From NCBI GenBank assembly GCA_038241115.1, contig JBBRGA010000110.1:1-11778 (forward strand): a DNA stretch of 11,778 nucleotides. Direction: 5' to 3'. Made by a program: the position numbers and the translations under genes. Numbering within the stretch: position 1 is the stretch's first letter; the number at the start of each line of letters is the position of its first letter. Under the pieces are notes generated by a model. The model was not told where the DNA came from and did no database searches. It saw only the letters and a program-made list of their open reading frames with translations. The stretch comes from JANYJJ01 sp038241115 (GTDB lineage: Bacteria; Pseudomonadota; Gammaproteobacteria; Burkholderiales; Burkholderiaceae_C). Positions 1 to 7,777 of this stretch are shown here, piece by piece.

Positions 1-68
1 GCTGCGTTTTTGGTTTAAGCGCCTTTTTAGCGAAGTGTCAACGCCTGCCATCGCACGGTAGTGCGGGG

Positions 69-92
69 CTTCGATACCCCATCCCGAACGGG
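69..92 (+). repeat. Isolated diverged copy of the TTCG...CGAACGG dispersed repeat
   Basis: This 24-bp element starts CTTCGATACC and ends CCCGAACGGG, matching the units of the array at 1867-2148 apart from a few changes in the centre. It lies about 190 bp beyond the malQ stop in the 280-bp stretch at the left edge, where I see no convincing gene: the short overlapping reading frames there resemble no known protein. A small hairpin (CGCAC-GGTA-GTGCG, 52-65) lies just before it. No clear intrinsic terminator for malQ is visible. From memory, the unit resembles a repeat scattered through many proteobacterial genomes (TTCGACAGGCTCAGG followed by ACGAACGG); this was not checked against a database. 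Confidence 0.6.
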
Positions 93-280
93 TTGTTGTT
101 TGTGTTCCCGATTTTGGAAAAAACACGGCGACTCAGAAAGCAATCTGCAGCAGCAAAGCGCGCGCGGCCGACGACCGATTTCTGGGTACCCACAGCATGA
201 GGGCGTGGGCCCCGGGCGCTTTGCGGCACGCTCCGGCGCTTGAATACCAGACCTTCAGACGCACGCCAACTCGCATAAAT

Positions 281-1789
281 CTAGGTTTCCAGCAACCCCA
301 TCGGCGCACGCCCTGAGCAAGCCGTGATTCGACCCAAGGTCCGCCCGGCCTGCGCGTCGACCATGCTCCAGTCGAAGCGCCAGCCCCAGTTCATGTTGCC
401 CATCACGCCGGGCGTGTTCATGCGGTGGTGGCCGTCCAAGCCCAGCACGTCTTGCAGCGGAAATATGGCCAGGCGCGCGACCGAGGTGCAGGCCGCGCGA
501 ATGAACTGCCAGTGCACGTCGTGCGTTTGCGCGCCGGTGTAGGTGCTGGCAAAAGCGCGGGTGCGCGGGTCGCTGGAGTCCCACCAGCCGCGCGTGGTGT
601 TGTTGTCATGGGTGCCGGTGTAGACCACGCTGCTCGCAACATGGTTGTGCGGCAAAAACGAGTTGCCCGCGTCGTCGCCGAAGGCGAATTGCAAAACGCG
701 CATGCCCGGAAAGCCGCAGCCGTCGCGCAAGGCCTCAACGTCAGGCGTGATGACGCCCAGGTCTTCGGCCACGATGGGCAAGTGGCCCAGGGCGTTTGTG
801 ATGGCGTCAAACAAGTCTTTGCCGGGGCCAGTAACCCAACGCCCTTCGATGGCCGTGGGGTTGCTCGCGGGCACTTCCCAGTAGCCCGCAAAACCGCGGA
901 AATGGTCAATGCGAAACACGTCGGCCTGCACCATGGCGCGCCTGACGCGAGCCACCCACCAGGCGTAGCCTTCTGCGGCCATGCGGTCCCAGCGGTACAG
1001 CGGGTTGCCCCAGCGCTGGCCGGTTTCGCTGAAGAAATCGGGTGGCACACCGGCCACGACGGTGGGCTGGAAATCAGCGTCTAAAAAGTAGAGGTCGGGG
1101 CGGGCCCAGCAGTCGGCGGAGTGGTGGGCGATGAAGATGGGCAGGTCGCCCATGATGGCCACATCGCGCTGGTTGGCATAGGCCTTCAGGGCCAGCCACT
1201 GAGTCTCGAAACACCACTGCACGAACTGCCAAAACGAGATCTCGGCCGCGTGGGTTTGGCGCGCGGCCGCCAGTGCGGCGGTGTCGCGGCTGGCCAGACT
1301 TTTGTCCCATTGCCACCACGGTTTGTGGGCATGCGCGGCTTCAAGCGCCATGAACAGGCTGTAGTCGTCCAGCCACGCGGTCTCGGCCGCGCACCAAGTG
1401 TCGAACCCTGCGCGCTCGGCCCTGCTGGCGCGGTTAAAGAAACCAGCGGCCGCTTCACGAAGGCGCGCCATTCGCCATGGCATCACCGCATCGAAATCTA
1501 CTTGCTGGTGATTGAACTGCGGCGCAGCGTCCAGGCGCAACCAGCCGCACTGCACCAACGGCTCGAGCGCCACCATCAACGGGCTGCCAGCAAAGGCTGA
1601 CACGCTTTGGTAGGGCGAATTGCCCGGGCCGATCGGCGTCACGGGCAAGAGTTGCCATGTCCGCTGACCAGCGGCTTTCAGCCAATCCACGAAGTGATAC
1701 GCAGCCGGGCCGAAGTCGCCGATGCCATGCGGGCCGGGCAAGGAGGTGATGTGCAGCAGGACGCCGGCGCTGCGGTTATTGAGGTTCAT
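281..1789 (-). CDS. malQ: 4-alpha-glucanotransferase (amylomaltase, GH77)
   Basis: Transfers 4-alpha-glucan segments between malto-oligosaccharides, releasing glucose; a cytoplasmic enzyme of maltodextrin and glycogen turnover. From the ATG at 1789 the protein is 502 residues, the length of the short Thermus-type amylomaltases rather than the ~690-residue E. coli MalQ with its extra N-terminal region. Visible GH77 marks: N-terminal GVLLHITSLPG, substrate loop GVPPDFFSETGQRWGNPLY (248-266), nucleophile Asp295 in FRIDHFRG, acid/base Glu342 in AEDLG, and Asp395 in GTHDNNT. All catalytic residues are present, so it should be active. An in-frame TTG at 1825 would add 12 residues, but it lies inside an inverted repeat and conservation begins after the ATG. 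Neither start has a good Shine-Dalgarno sequence. It is the last gene of the glgP-glgB-malQ set, separated from glgB by 415 bp of repeats, so it may be transcribed less or have its own promoter. Confidence 0.96.
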   Translation of the reverse strand: MNLNNRSAGVLLHITSLPGPHGIGDFGPAAYHFVDWLKAAGQRTWQLLPVTPIGPGNSPYQSVSAFAGSPLMVALEPLVQCGWLRLDAAPQFNHQQVDFDAVMPWRMARLREAAAGFFNRASRAERAGFDTWCAAETAWLDDYSLFMALEAAHAHKPWWQWDKSLASRDTAALAAARQTHAAEISFWQFVQWCFETQWLALKAYANQRDVAIMGDLPIFIAHHSADCWARPDLYFLDADFQPTVVAGVPPDFFSETGQRWGNPLYRWDRMAAEGYAWWVARVRRAMVQADVFRIDHFRGFAGYWEVPASNPTAIEGRWVTGPGKDLFDAITNALGHLPIVAEDLGVITPDVEALRDGCGFPGMRVLQFAFGDDAGNSFLPHNHVASSVVYTGTHDNNTTRGWWDSSDPRTRAFASTYTGAQTHDVHWQFIRAACTSVARLAIFPLQDVLGLDGHHRMNTPGVMGNMNWGWRFDWSMVDAQAGRTLGRITACSGRAPMGLLET

Positions 1790-1820
1790 GTTGGACTGCG
1801 TTTTCTTTGACTGATCAACA

Positions 1821-1848
1821 CACAACGCGCTGAGGCCGAGGCGTTGTG
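1821..1848. promoter_or_regulatory. Perfect 8-bp inverted repeat in the malQ leader
   Basis: CACAACGC and GCGTTGTG, separated by 12 nt, form a perfect inverted repeat 31 nt upstream of the preferred malQ ATG. It could be a stem-loop in the malQ leader RNA or an operator for a dimeric regulator. It is not followed by a T-run in the malQ direction, so it does not look like an intrinsic terminator. No regulator family is assigned. Confidence 0.4.
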
Positions 1849-1866
1849 GTTTTGAGCTGGGACTTC

Positions 1867-2148
1867 CTTGAAACTCTCAGGACGAACGGGAGGTGGTTCG
1901 GATGGCGCTTTGGGGCTTCGATACCTCAGCCCGAACGGGGTGGGGGTGGTGTTTTACGGTGGGCTTCCTTCGATACCTCAGGACGAACGGGGTTGGGCGG
2001 TTTTGTATTTTTCGTTTGGCCCATCCTGGACACCTCAGGACAAACGGGAGGTGGTTCGGATGGCGTTTGGGGGCTTCGACACCTCAGCGCAAACGGGGTG
2101 GGGTGATGTTTTACGGTGGGCTTCCTTCGATACCGCAGGACGAACGGG
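1867..2148 (+). repeat. Array of six 24-bp TTCG...CGAACGG repeats in a duplicated 158-bp block
   Basis: Six direct copies of a 24-bp unit start at 1867, 1916, 1968, 2025, 2074 and 2125, spaced 49-57 bp apart. A typical unit begins CTTCGATACC and ends GGACGAACGGG. Each has nested symmetry: outer TTCG/CGAA arms and an inner CCT-C-AGG. Units 1-3 and 4-6 are copies of one another at an offset of 157-158 bp, and the DNA between units is copied too: 1891-1907 equals 2049-2065, and 1951-1977 equals 2108-2134. This is a tandem duplication of a composite block that has since diverged by point changes and one indel. The array fills most of the 415 bp between glgB and malQ, where I find no gene. Reading frames across it give repetitive peptides and are not genes. 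Short REP-like stem-loops here could affect mRNA decay or partial termination before malQ; that is inference. Confidence 0.85.
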
Positions 2149-2194
2149 AGGCAGCGCGGGTTTGATCCACATCACCATGCGCGGAGCGGACGCT

Positions 2195-2211
2195 GGCCTG
2201 GCGATCAGGCC
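2195..2211. other. Short inverted repeat at the glgB stop codon
   Basis: GGCCTG and CAGGCC, separated by GCGAT, form a 6-bp GC-rich stem overlapping the glgB stop codon. No T-run follows in the glgB direction, so it is at most a weak pause or RNA-stability element, and transcription may continue towards malQ. Confidence 0.3.
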
Positions 2212-4487
2212 GGCACTAAAAAAACCGTGGCCAACGGCGGCAAATTCAATCGGATCGATTGACCACGCCCATGGCTGGCGTGGGCTGTGACTGGCAAGGC
2301 GGCGCCGCCGCTGCCCACGTTGCTGCCGCCGTAGTGCTCAGAGTCGGTGTTCAGCACTTCGCGCCACGCGCTGAAGCCGTCGGGCACGCTGAGTTGGAAG
2401 TCGGGGCGCGGAACGGGGGTGAAGTTGCTGATGACGATGACGCAACTTGCCTTGCCTTCTTCATTCCCACCACCGCGCCTGATCCACGAGTAAGTAGAAC
2501 GCTCGACGTCGTGCGCATCGATCCACTCGAAGCCGCTGCCCTCGCAGTCCAAACGGTGCAGCGCGGGCTCTTGTGCGTACAGCTTGTTGAGGTCGCGCAC
2601 CAGGCGCTGCACACCGGCGTGACGCGCGTCTCCCAACTGGCCCCACGGCAACTCGGCATCAAACGCCCACTCGCTCGGCTGACCCCACTCCTGACCCATG
2701 AAGAGCAGCTTCTTGCCGGGGTGGCCCCACATGAAGCCGTAATAGGCGCGCAGATTGGCAAAGCGTTGCCATTGCTGCGGATCGCTCGGGTCGCCGGGCA
2801 TGCGGGCAAAAACGCTGCCTTTGCCGTGCACCACTTCGTCGTGCGACAAGGGCAACACAAAGTTTTCGCTGAACGCATAAACCAGACCAAAACTCATTTT
2901 GTCGTGGTGCCACTTGCGGTTCACCGGGTCCTCTTGCATGTACTTCAGCGTGTCATGCATCCAGCCCATGTTCCATTTGTAGTGGAAGCCCAGACCGCCG
3001 TGGTAAGTCGGGGCCGACACGCCCGGAAAGGCGGTGGACTCTTCGGCCAGCGTGGTGGCACCCGGGCATTGCACACCGACTACTTCGTTCATGCGTCGCA
3101 GCAGTGAGACGGCTTCCAGGTTCTCGCGACCGCCGTTGACGTTGGGTATCCACTCGCCCGGTTGACGCGAATAGTCGCGGTACAGCATGGAGGCCACCGC
3201 GTCCACACGCAGGCCGTCGATGCCCTGGCGCTCGATCCAGTACAGCGCGCTGCCGACCAGGAAGTTGCGCACCTCGTGGCGGCCAAAGTTGTAGATCAGC
3301 GTGCTCCAGTCGTGGTGATAGCCCTCGCGCGGATCGGCGTACTCGTACAGCGCCGTGCCGTCGAATTGCGCCATGCCGAAGGCATCGGACGGGAAGTGCG
3401 CCGGCACCCAATCGAGGATCACGCCAAGGCCGTGCGCGCGGCAGGCCGCTACAAAGCGCGCAAAGGCTTCGGGTGGCCCAAAGCGCGCGGTGGGCGAGTA
3501 AAGCCCCAAGGTTTGATAGCCCCACGAGCCGTCAAACGGGTGCTCGGTGATGGGCAGCAATTCGATGTGGGTGAAGCCCATCTCGGCGGCGTAAGCGGGG
3601 AGTGCCGCGGCCAGTTCGTCCCAACTGTGCCAACGGCCATCGGCGTGGCGACGCCAAGAACCCAGATGCACTTCATAAATGGACACCGGTGCGTGGCGTT
3701 CGTTCTTGGCCGCGCGATCGCTCGGCAGCCCTTGCGCGGGCAACAGCGGCGCGACCATGCTGGCGGTTTCGGGCCGCATTTGCGAGGCCCGCGCATACGG
3801 GTCGGCCTTCAGCGGCAGCAAGCTGCCGTCGGCACCAATCAGCTCAAATTTGTAGTGATCGCCCACGCCAGCATGAGGCACAAAAATCTCCCACACACCG
3901 CCGCCGTGATGCAACCGCATGGCGTGGCGGCGACCGTCCCAGCCGTTGAAATCACCGACCACACTGACTCGCTTTGCATTCGGTGCCCACACGCTGAAAC
4001 GCACCCCGTCAACATGGCTCACACGCATCGGGTGAGCGCCGAGCATGGTGAACGGGCGCAGGTGCGAGCCTTCGCCGAAAAAGTGCAAATCGTCGGCGGG
4101 AATCAGCGCGCCGAAGGCGTAGGCATCGGCGTAGAAGTTATCGTTCTGGCCGACGTTCTGGCCAAGGTTTTGACCCCCGTTTTTGCCCTGCTCACGACCA
4201 CCAGCGCCGTCCGCCCACTTGACATGCAAACGGTAGTCAAAACGGTCTTTTCGACGCGCCAGCTTGCCTTCCCAAAGGCCGTCAGGGTGACGCAATTGCA
4301 AAGCGGCAACCAGCTTGCCGTGGCTGTTGTTGACGCTGTTCACGTCATACACCGACACCTCCACCGCACCCGGCAACATGGCATGCAACCACAGTGCGCC
4401 GCTGCTGTCTGGGTGCATTCCCAGCACTGAAAAAGGCTCGGCATGCTGGCCAAGAACGAGTGCCTCGACATCTGCGGACGGCAGCAT
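2205..4487 (-). CDS. glgB: 1,4-alpha-glucan branching enzyme (GH13 with CBM48)
   Basis: Cuts alpha-1,4 chains and rejoins them through alpha-1,6 links, creating glycogen branch points. From the ATG at 4487 it is 760 residues (E. coli GlgB is 728). Order of domains: N-terminal beta domain (~1-130); CBM48 (~155-240, with VRFSVWAPNAKRVSVVGDFNGW); catalytic barrel (~265-610); all-beta C-domain ending VFLVPA. Catalytic residues visible are nucleophile Asp429 in DGLRVDAV, the glutamate of AEEST (482/483) and Asp550 in LPLSHDEVVHG. The start is decided by a strong RBS (TAAGGAAG) just upstream; a further upstream in-frame start at 4529 would overlap glgP and lacks this signal. Only 8 nt separate the glgP stop from this ATG, which implies translational coupling. 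Oddity: residues ~99-114 are four tetrapeptide repeats, an insertion in a loop of the N-terminal domain. Confidence 0.97.
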   Translation of the reverse strand: MLPSADVEALVLGQHAEPFSVLGMHPDSSGALWLHAMLPGAVEVSVYDVNSVNNSHGKLVAALQLRHPDGLWEGKLARRKDRFDYRLHVKWADGAGGREQGKNGGQNLGQNVGQNDNFYADAYAFGALIPADDLHFFGEGSHLRPFTMLGAHPMRVSHVDGVRFSVWAPNAKRVSVVGDFNGWDGRRHAMRLHHGGGVWEIFVPHAGVGDHYKFELIGADGSLLPLKADPYARASQMRPETASMVAPLLPAQGLPSDRAAKNERHAPVSIYEVHLGSWRRHADGRWHSWDELAAALPAYAAEMGFTHIELLPITEHPFDGSWGYQTLGLYSPTARFGPPEAFARFVAACRAHGLGVILDWVPAHFPSDAFGMAQFDGTALYEYADPREGYHHDWSTLIYNFGRHEVRNFLVGSALYWIERQGIDGLRVDAVASMLYRDYSRQPGEWIPNVNGGRENLEAVSLLRRMNEVVGVQCPGATTLAEESTAFPGVSAPTYHGGLGFHYKWNMGWMHDTLKYMQEDPVNRKWHHDKMSFGLVYAFSENFVLPLSHDEVVHGKGSVFARMPGDPSDPQQWQRFANLRAYYGFMWGHPGKKLLFMGQEWGQPSEWAFDAELPWGQLGDARHAGVQRLVRDLNKLYAQEPALHRLDCEGSGFEWIDAHDVERSTYSWIRRGGGNEEGKASCVIVISNFTPVPRPDFQLSVPDGFSAWREVLNTDSEHYGGSNVGSGGAALPVTAHASHGRGQSIRLNLPPLATVFLVPA
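4143..4190. repeat. Four 12-bp tandem repeats inside glgB
   Basis: Four consecutive 12-bp units (4143-4154, 4155-4166, 4167-4178, 4179-4190); the first two are GTTCTGGCCGAC and GTTCTGGCCAAG. On the coding strand they encode QGKN-GGQN-LGQN-VGQN. Length changes of one unit keep the frame, so this short linker can expand or contract without breaking the enzyme. Confidence 0.75.
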
Positions 4488-4490
4488 GCG

Positions 4491-4498
4491 CTTCCTTA
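4491..4498 (-). promoter_or_regulatory. glgB ribosome binding site overlapping the glgP stop
   Basis: On the minus strand TAAGGAAG is followed by CGC and the glgB ATG. The TAA is the glgP stop codon, so the same bases serve as stop and as Shine-Dalgarno sequence; the AGGA core is 5 nt from the ATG. This favours the start at 4487 and suggests that ribosomes finishing glgP feed glgB. Confidence 0.75.
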
Positions 4499-7030
4499 TT
4501 TTTTGGCTTGCGTTGGCTTCAGCGACCAAACGTTGTCAACGTATTCGCGGATGGTGCGGTCCACTGAAAACTCACCCATGCCGGCGATGTTGTTGAGCGC
4601 CATGTCGGCCCAAGCGGCGGGCGTGCGGTACAGCGCATCCACGCGTTCTTGGGTGGCCACGTAGTCGGCAAAGTCGGCCATCAAAAAGTAGGTGTCGTAG
4701 GCCAGCAGTCCGTCCACCAAAGCCCGGTAGCGGCCGGGCTCACCAGGTGAAAAATAACCCCCCGCCACGGCGTTCAGCACGTCCGAGAGTTGACGGTTTT
4801 GGTCGACATACAGGCGTGGGTCGTAGCCCAGCGATTTGATTTTCGCCACCGCATCGGCGCGCAGACCGAACACAAACATGTTCTCTGGCCCCATGGCATT
4901 GCCCATCTCGATGTTGGCCCCGTCCCAGGTGCCTATGGTGATAGCGCCGTTGAGCGCGAATTTCATGTTTCCCGTGCCCGAAGCCTCGGTCCCGGCAGTT
5001 GAAATTTGCTCAGACAAATCGGCCGCCGGGATGATGACCTCGGCCAGCGAGACGCTGTAGTTGGGCAAAAAAACCAGCTTCAAACGGTCACGCAACCGCG
5101 CATCGGAATTCACTACGCGGCCCACGTCGTGCATCAAGTTCACGATGAGTTTGGCGGTGTGATACGCCGACGCCGCCTTGCCCGCAAAGATGACGGTGCG
5201 CGGCGTCCAGTCGAGCTCGGGCTGCGCCAGCATGGCTTGGTATCGCGCCACCACATGCAGCACATTCAACAGTTGCCGCTTGTATTCGTGGATGCGTTTG
5301 ACCTGCACATCGAACAGGCTGTTCGGGTTGATGACCAAACCCAATTCACGGCGCACCACATCGGTCAGGCGCTGCTTGTTGACGAGCTTGGCCTCCAGGA
5401 AAGCACGGCCGACATTGTGGGTTTTTGCCACGCCTCGCAGGTCCGCCAAGCGGTCCAGGTCAGCGCGCCACGCAACGCCGATCTGGCTGTCGATGAAGCT
5501 GCTGAGCGTGGGGTTGGCCTGCACCAGCCAGCGGCGCGGGGTGACGCCGTTGGTGACGTTGGTAAAGCGCCCGGGGAACAGCTGGGCAAAGTCGGCAAAG
5601 ATGGTTTGCACCATCAAATCGGAATGCAACGCCGACACACCGTTCACCCTGTGCGAAGCCACGATGGACAAATGCGCCATGCGCAAACGGCGCTCGCCGC
5701 CATGGCTGCCCTCGTTGATGAGCGACACCCTTTCCACCAGCGCGTCATCGCCCGGAAAGCGCTTGCGCACCTCGTCCAAAAAGTGCTGGTTGATTTGATA
5801 AGCAATTTCCAGATGGCGCGGCAGCAGTGCGCCAAACATGCGCACTGGCCAGGTTTCCAGCGCCTCGGGCATCAGCGTGTGGTTGGTGTAAGTCACCGCG
5901 TCCTGGGTGACTGCCCACGCCTCGCTCCAACTCAGGCCGTGCACGTCCAGCAGCAAACGCATCAGCTCCACAGGCGTGATGGCGGGATGGGTGTCGTTCA
6001 GGTGAACCGCGTTCTTTTGGCCCAGGTTGGCCAGCGTGCCGCCTTCGCTGAGGTGGCGCGCGATCACGTCTTGCAACGACGCGCTGACCAGCATGTATTC
6101 CTGCTTCAAACGCAGCTCTTTGCCCGCATCGGTGCTGTCGTCGGGGTAGAGCACCCAGTTGAGCAAATCGGCGGCCAGGCGGGCCTTGCCTGACGCCAAA
6201 TGATCGCCTCGGCAGAACATCGCAAAGTCGATGCTGCCGTCGGCTGTGGCACTCCATTGGCGCAGGGTAGACACGCGCTGGGTACCGTGACCCGGCACGA
6301 TGAAATCAAAGGCTTGCGCAACGATGGTCTCGGCGGGTTGCCAGCGCCGACCCGCGCTTCCGCCACCCGCATCGGCCTGCACCCTGCCCCCGAACCCGAC
6401 CTGATAGCGCAGTTCGGGGCGCGCCACTTCCCACGGATTGCCCACGCGCATCCAGTGGTCGGGGTGCTCCACTTGACGTCCGTTTTCGATGCCCTGCGCA
6501 AACATGCCGTACTCGTAGCGCACGCCGTAACCAAAAGACGGCAGACCCAAAGTGGCGAATGAATCCAGAAAGCAGGCGGCCAGGCGGCCTAAGCCACCAT
6601 TGCCCAACGCCGCATCGGCTTCGCTTTCGAGCACCTGCGCCAAGCTGAGCTCAGCGCCTTTCAAATGGGCGTTCAACGCGTCGTCCAGCTTCAATGCGGA
6701 CAGGGCATTGGTCAGCGCCCGGCCCATCAAAAACTCCATCGACATGTAGTGAACACGTCGGGCCGAGCGCGGTTGCCCGCTCGGGTTCTGGTCGCTCAGG
6801 CTACGGCGGTCTTCAACTTGCGTTTGCGCCCAGCGCGCCAAAAGTTCTTCGCGGCAAACCGCTGCCGCGGCGCGCATGGCGGCGTGCGCGCTGCCTGAAT
6901 CGGAGGACTGAGACAAAGCGCGCTGAAAGGCAATTTGAAACGGCCCGGTATTGGCGGCGTCACTTGCAGCTTCAAGCACTGGTTTGGGAGCTTGGATGGC
7001 GGAAGGCGGCGTGGAGGTGAGGGGCTGCAT
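4496..7030 (-). CDS. glgP: Glycogen/maltodextrin phosphorylase (GT35, PLP-dependent)
   Basis: Phosphorolyses terminal alpha-1,4 bonds of glycogen to glucose-1-phosphate in the cytoplasm. From the ATG at 7030 it is 844 residues (E. coli GlgP is 815). Family marks in order: YMSMEFLMGR, LGNGGLGRLAACFLDS, GYGVRYEYGMF, LYPDDST, VHLNDTHPA, YTNHTLMPEALETWP, RFTNVTNGVTPRRWL, DVQVKRIHEYKRQLLN and EASGTGNMKFALNG, whose lysine (codon 690 from this start) binds PLP. It aligns end to end with E. coli GlgP from memory and looks intact. Start choice is uncertain: an in-frame ATG at 7096 adds 22 residues. I prefer 7030 because the added stretch is more AT-rich, would span a hairpin, and would leave only 57 bp for two divergent promoters; neither start has a clear RBS. 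The first ~50 residues are Ala/Ser/Pro-rich and not conserved. It is the first gene of the glgP-glgB-malQ set. Confidence 0.96.
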   Translation of the reverse strand: MQPLTSTPPSAIQAPKPVLEAASDAANTGPFQIAFQRALSQSSDSGSAHAAMRAAAAVCREELLARWAQTQVEDRRSLSDQNPSGQPRSARRVHYMSMEFLMGRALTNALSALKLDDALNAHLKGAELSLAQVLESEADAALGNGGLGRLAACFLDSFATLGLPSFGYGVRYEYGMFAQGIENGRQVEHPDHWMRVGNPWEVARPELRYQVGFGGRVQADAGGGSAGRRWQPAETIVAQAFDFIVPGHGTQRVSTLRQWSATADGSIDFAMFCRGDHLASGKARLAADLLNWVLYPDDSTDAGKELRLKQEYMLVSASLQDVIARHLSEGGTLANLGQKNAVHLNDTHPAITPVELMRLLLDVHGLSWSEAWAVTQDAVTYTNHTLMPEALETWPVRMFGALLPRHLEIAYQINQHFLDEVRKRFPGDDALVERVSLINEGSHGGERRLRMAHLSIVASHRVNGVSALHSDLMVQTIFADFAQLFPGRFTNVTNGVTPRRWLVQANPTLSSFIDSQIGVAWRADLDRLADLRGVAKTHNVGRAFLEAKLVNKQRLTDVVRRELGLVINPNSLFDVQVKRIHEYKRQLLNVLHVVARYQAMLAQPELDWTPRTVIFAGKAASAYHTAKLIVNLMHDVGRVVNSDARLRDRLKLVFLPNYSVSLAEVIIPAADLSEQISTAGTEASGTGNMKFALNGAITIGTWDGANIEMGNAMGPENMFVFGLRADAVAKIKSLGYDPRLYVDQNRQLSDVLNAVAGGYFSPGEPGRYRALVDGLLAYDTYFLMADFADYVATQERVDALYRTPAAWADMALNNIAGMGEFSVDRTIREYVDNVWSLKPTQAKK

Positions 7031-7077
7031 GGGCGGGAGTTTCAAATGATTGACTTGTGAATCTACTCCAACGTTGC

Positions 7078-7094
7078 GCAGGCCTTTTGCCTGC
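7078..7094. promoter_or_regulatory. Small perfect hairpin in the glgP / acyltransferase divergent region
   Basis: GCAGGC and GCCTGC, separated by 5 nt (CTTTT), form a perfect 6-bp stem between the two divergent genes. With glgP starting at 7030 it lies in the glgP leader; with the alternative start at 7096 it covers the first codons. No convincing -35/-10 pair could be assigned on either strand in 7031-7153. Confidence 0.3.
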
Positions 7095-7153
7095 ATCTGT
7101 CAGCTTGGTTCATCGGTTGATCCGCCCGCCGGGGGCGCGACTATCCTTTCTGC

Positions 7154-7744
7154 ATGCAGTACACCGTTTTCGACACGCCCGTGGTCAACACCTTGTTGCG
7201 CTGGGGCTCTCTGGCATTTTTGAAGCTCACCGGCTGGAAAATTGAGGGCGAGCTGCCAGCCAGTGCGCACAAGTGCGTGATGATCGCCGCGCCACACACC
7301 AGCAACTGGGACTTGCCGTACACCCTGATGACGGGGTTTGTGCTGGGTTTGCATCCGTACTGGCTGGGCAAGGCGTCCATCTTCAGGCCGCCGTTTGGTG
7401 GCGTCATGCGTTGGCTGGGCGGCATGGCGGTGGACAGGTCGCAGGCCAACAATTTGGTGACTTCGGCGGCACGGGCGCTGAAGGCGGCCAACGGACCGGT
7501 GCAACTCATCGTGCCACCCGAAGGCACGCGCGGCAAAACCACCCATTGGCGCACTGGTTTTTATTACATCGCCGCCGAGGCCGAGGTGCCCATCCTGATG
7601 GCCTACATGGACTACAGCCGCAAGCGCGCCGGTTTGGGCCCCGCCTTCGTGCCCACCGGCGACATCGAGCGCGACATGGTCACCATCAAGGCGTTCTACG
7701 CGCCCATCAAGGGCAAGTTCCCGCAGCACTTCGACGCACAGTGA
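7154..7744 (+). CDS. PlsC-type lysophospholipid acyltransferase family protein
   Basis: A 196-residue member of the 1-acyl-glycerol-3-phosphate acyltransferase (LPLAT) superfamily, which transfers acyl chains to a glycerolipid or related acceptor at the inner membrane. Visible motifs: the catalytic H-x4-D block as PHTSNWD (His48, Asp53), GGMAVDR (89-95, motif II region), and PPEGTRG (121-127, motif III EGTR) followed by WRTGFYYIA. Hydrophobic segments near residues 10-25 and 57-70 may lie against the membrane; there is no cleavable signal peptide. It is shorter than canonical PlsC (~240 residues) and belongs to a compact subfamily whose exact acceptor is unknown, so no symbol is given. The ATG at 7154 is preferred although its Shine-Dalgarno sequence is weak. 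It is divergent from glgP, convergent with the ProQ-like gene and ends 33 nt before a strong terminator, so it is probably monocistronic. Confidence 0.88.
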   Translation: MQYTVFDTPVVNTLLRWGSLAFLKLTGWKIEGELPASAHKCVMIAAPHTSNWDLPYTLMTGFVLGLHPYWLGKASIFRPPFGGVMRWLGGMAVDRSQANNLVTSAARALKAANGPVQLIVPPEGTRGKTTHWRTGFYYIAAEAEVPILMAYMDYSRKRAGLGPAFVPTGDIERDMVTIKAFYAPIKGKFPQHFDAQ

Positions 7745-7777
7745 ACCTGTGAACTGAGCGCCCGAATCTCGGCCGTC

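Noticed and set aside
38..243. Overlapping 60-63 codon frames at the left edge
   Set aside because: Opposing frames over the same DNA, one reading through the dispersed repeat; no homology or RBS.
1867..2148. CRISPR-like layout of 24-bp repeats with ~25-33 bp spacers
   Set aside because: The spacers are themselves repeated at the 158-bp period and differ in length, the repeats are diverged, and no cas gene is present.
2195..2211. Hairpin at the glgB stop as an intrinsic terminator
   Set aside because: The stem is only 6 bp and no T-run follows in the direction of glgB transcription.
1846..2290. Plus-strand open frames of 86-140 codons across the repeat array
   Set aside because: They translate the repeat in three frames into repetitive peptides (LRTNG, FDTSGRTG types), which are typical spurious predictions from this repeat family; no RBS or homology.
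3162..4430. Long open frame (422 codons) on the plus strand opposite glgB
   Set aside because: Shadow of a high-GC coding strand: fully antisense to a clear enzyme gene, with biased His/Arg/Val composition and no recognisable domain.
5006..6193. Long open frame (395 codons) on the plus strand opposite glgP
   Set aside because: Antisense shadow of a conserved gene, rich in His, Gln and Arg, with no family motif.
7113..7146. Possible TTGATC / TATCCT promoter before the acyltransferase gene
   Set aside because: The spacing is 19 nt, the -10 match is poor and it lies too close to the ATG; not strong enough to report as a promoter.
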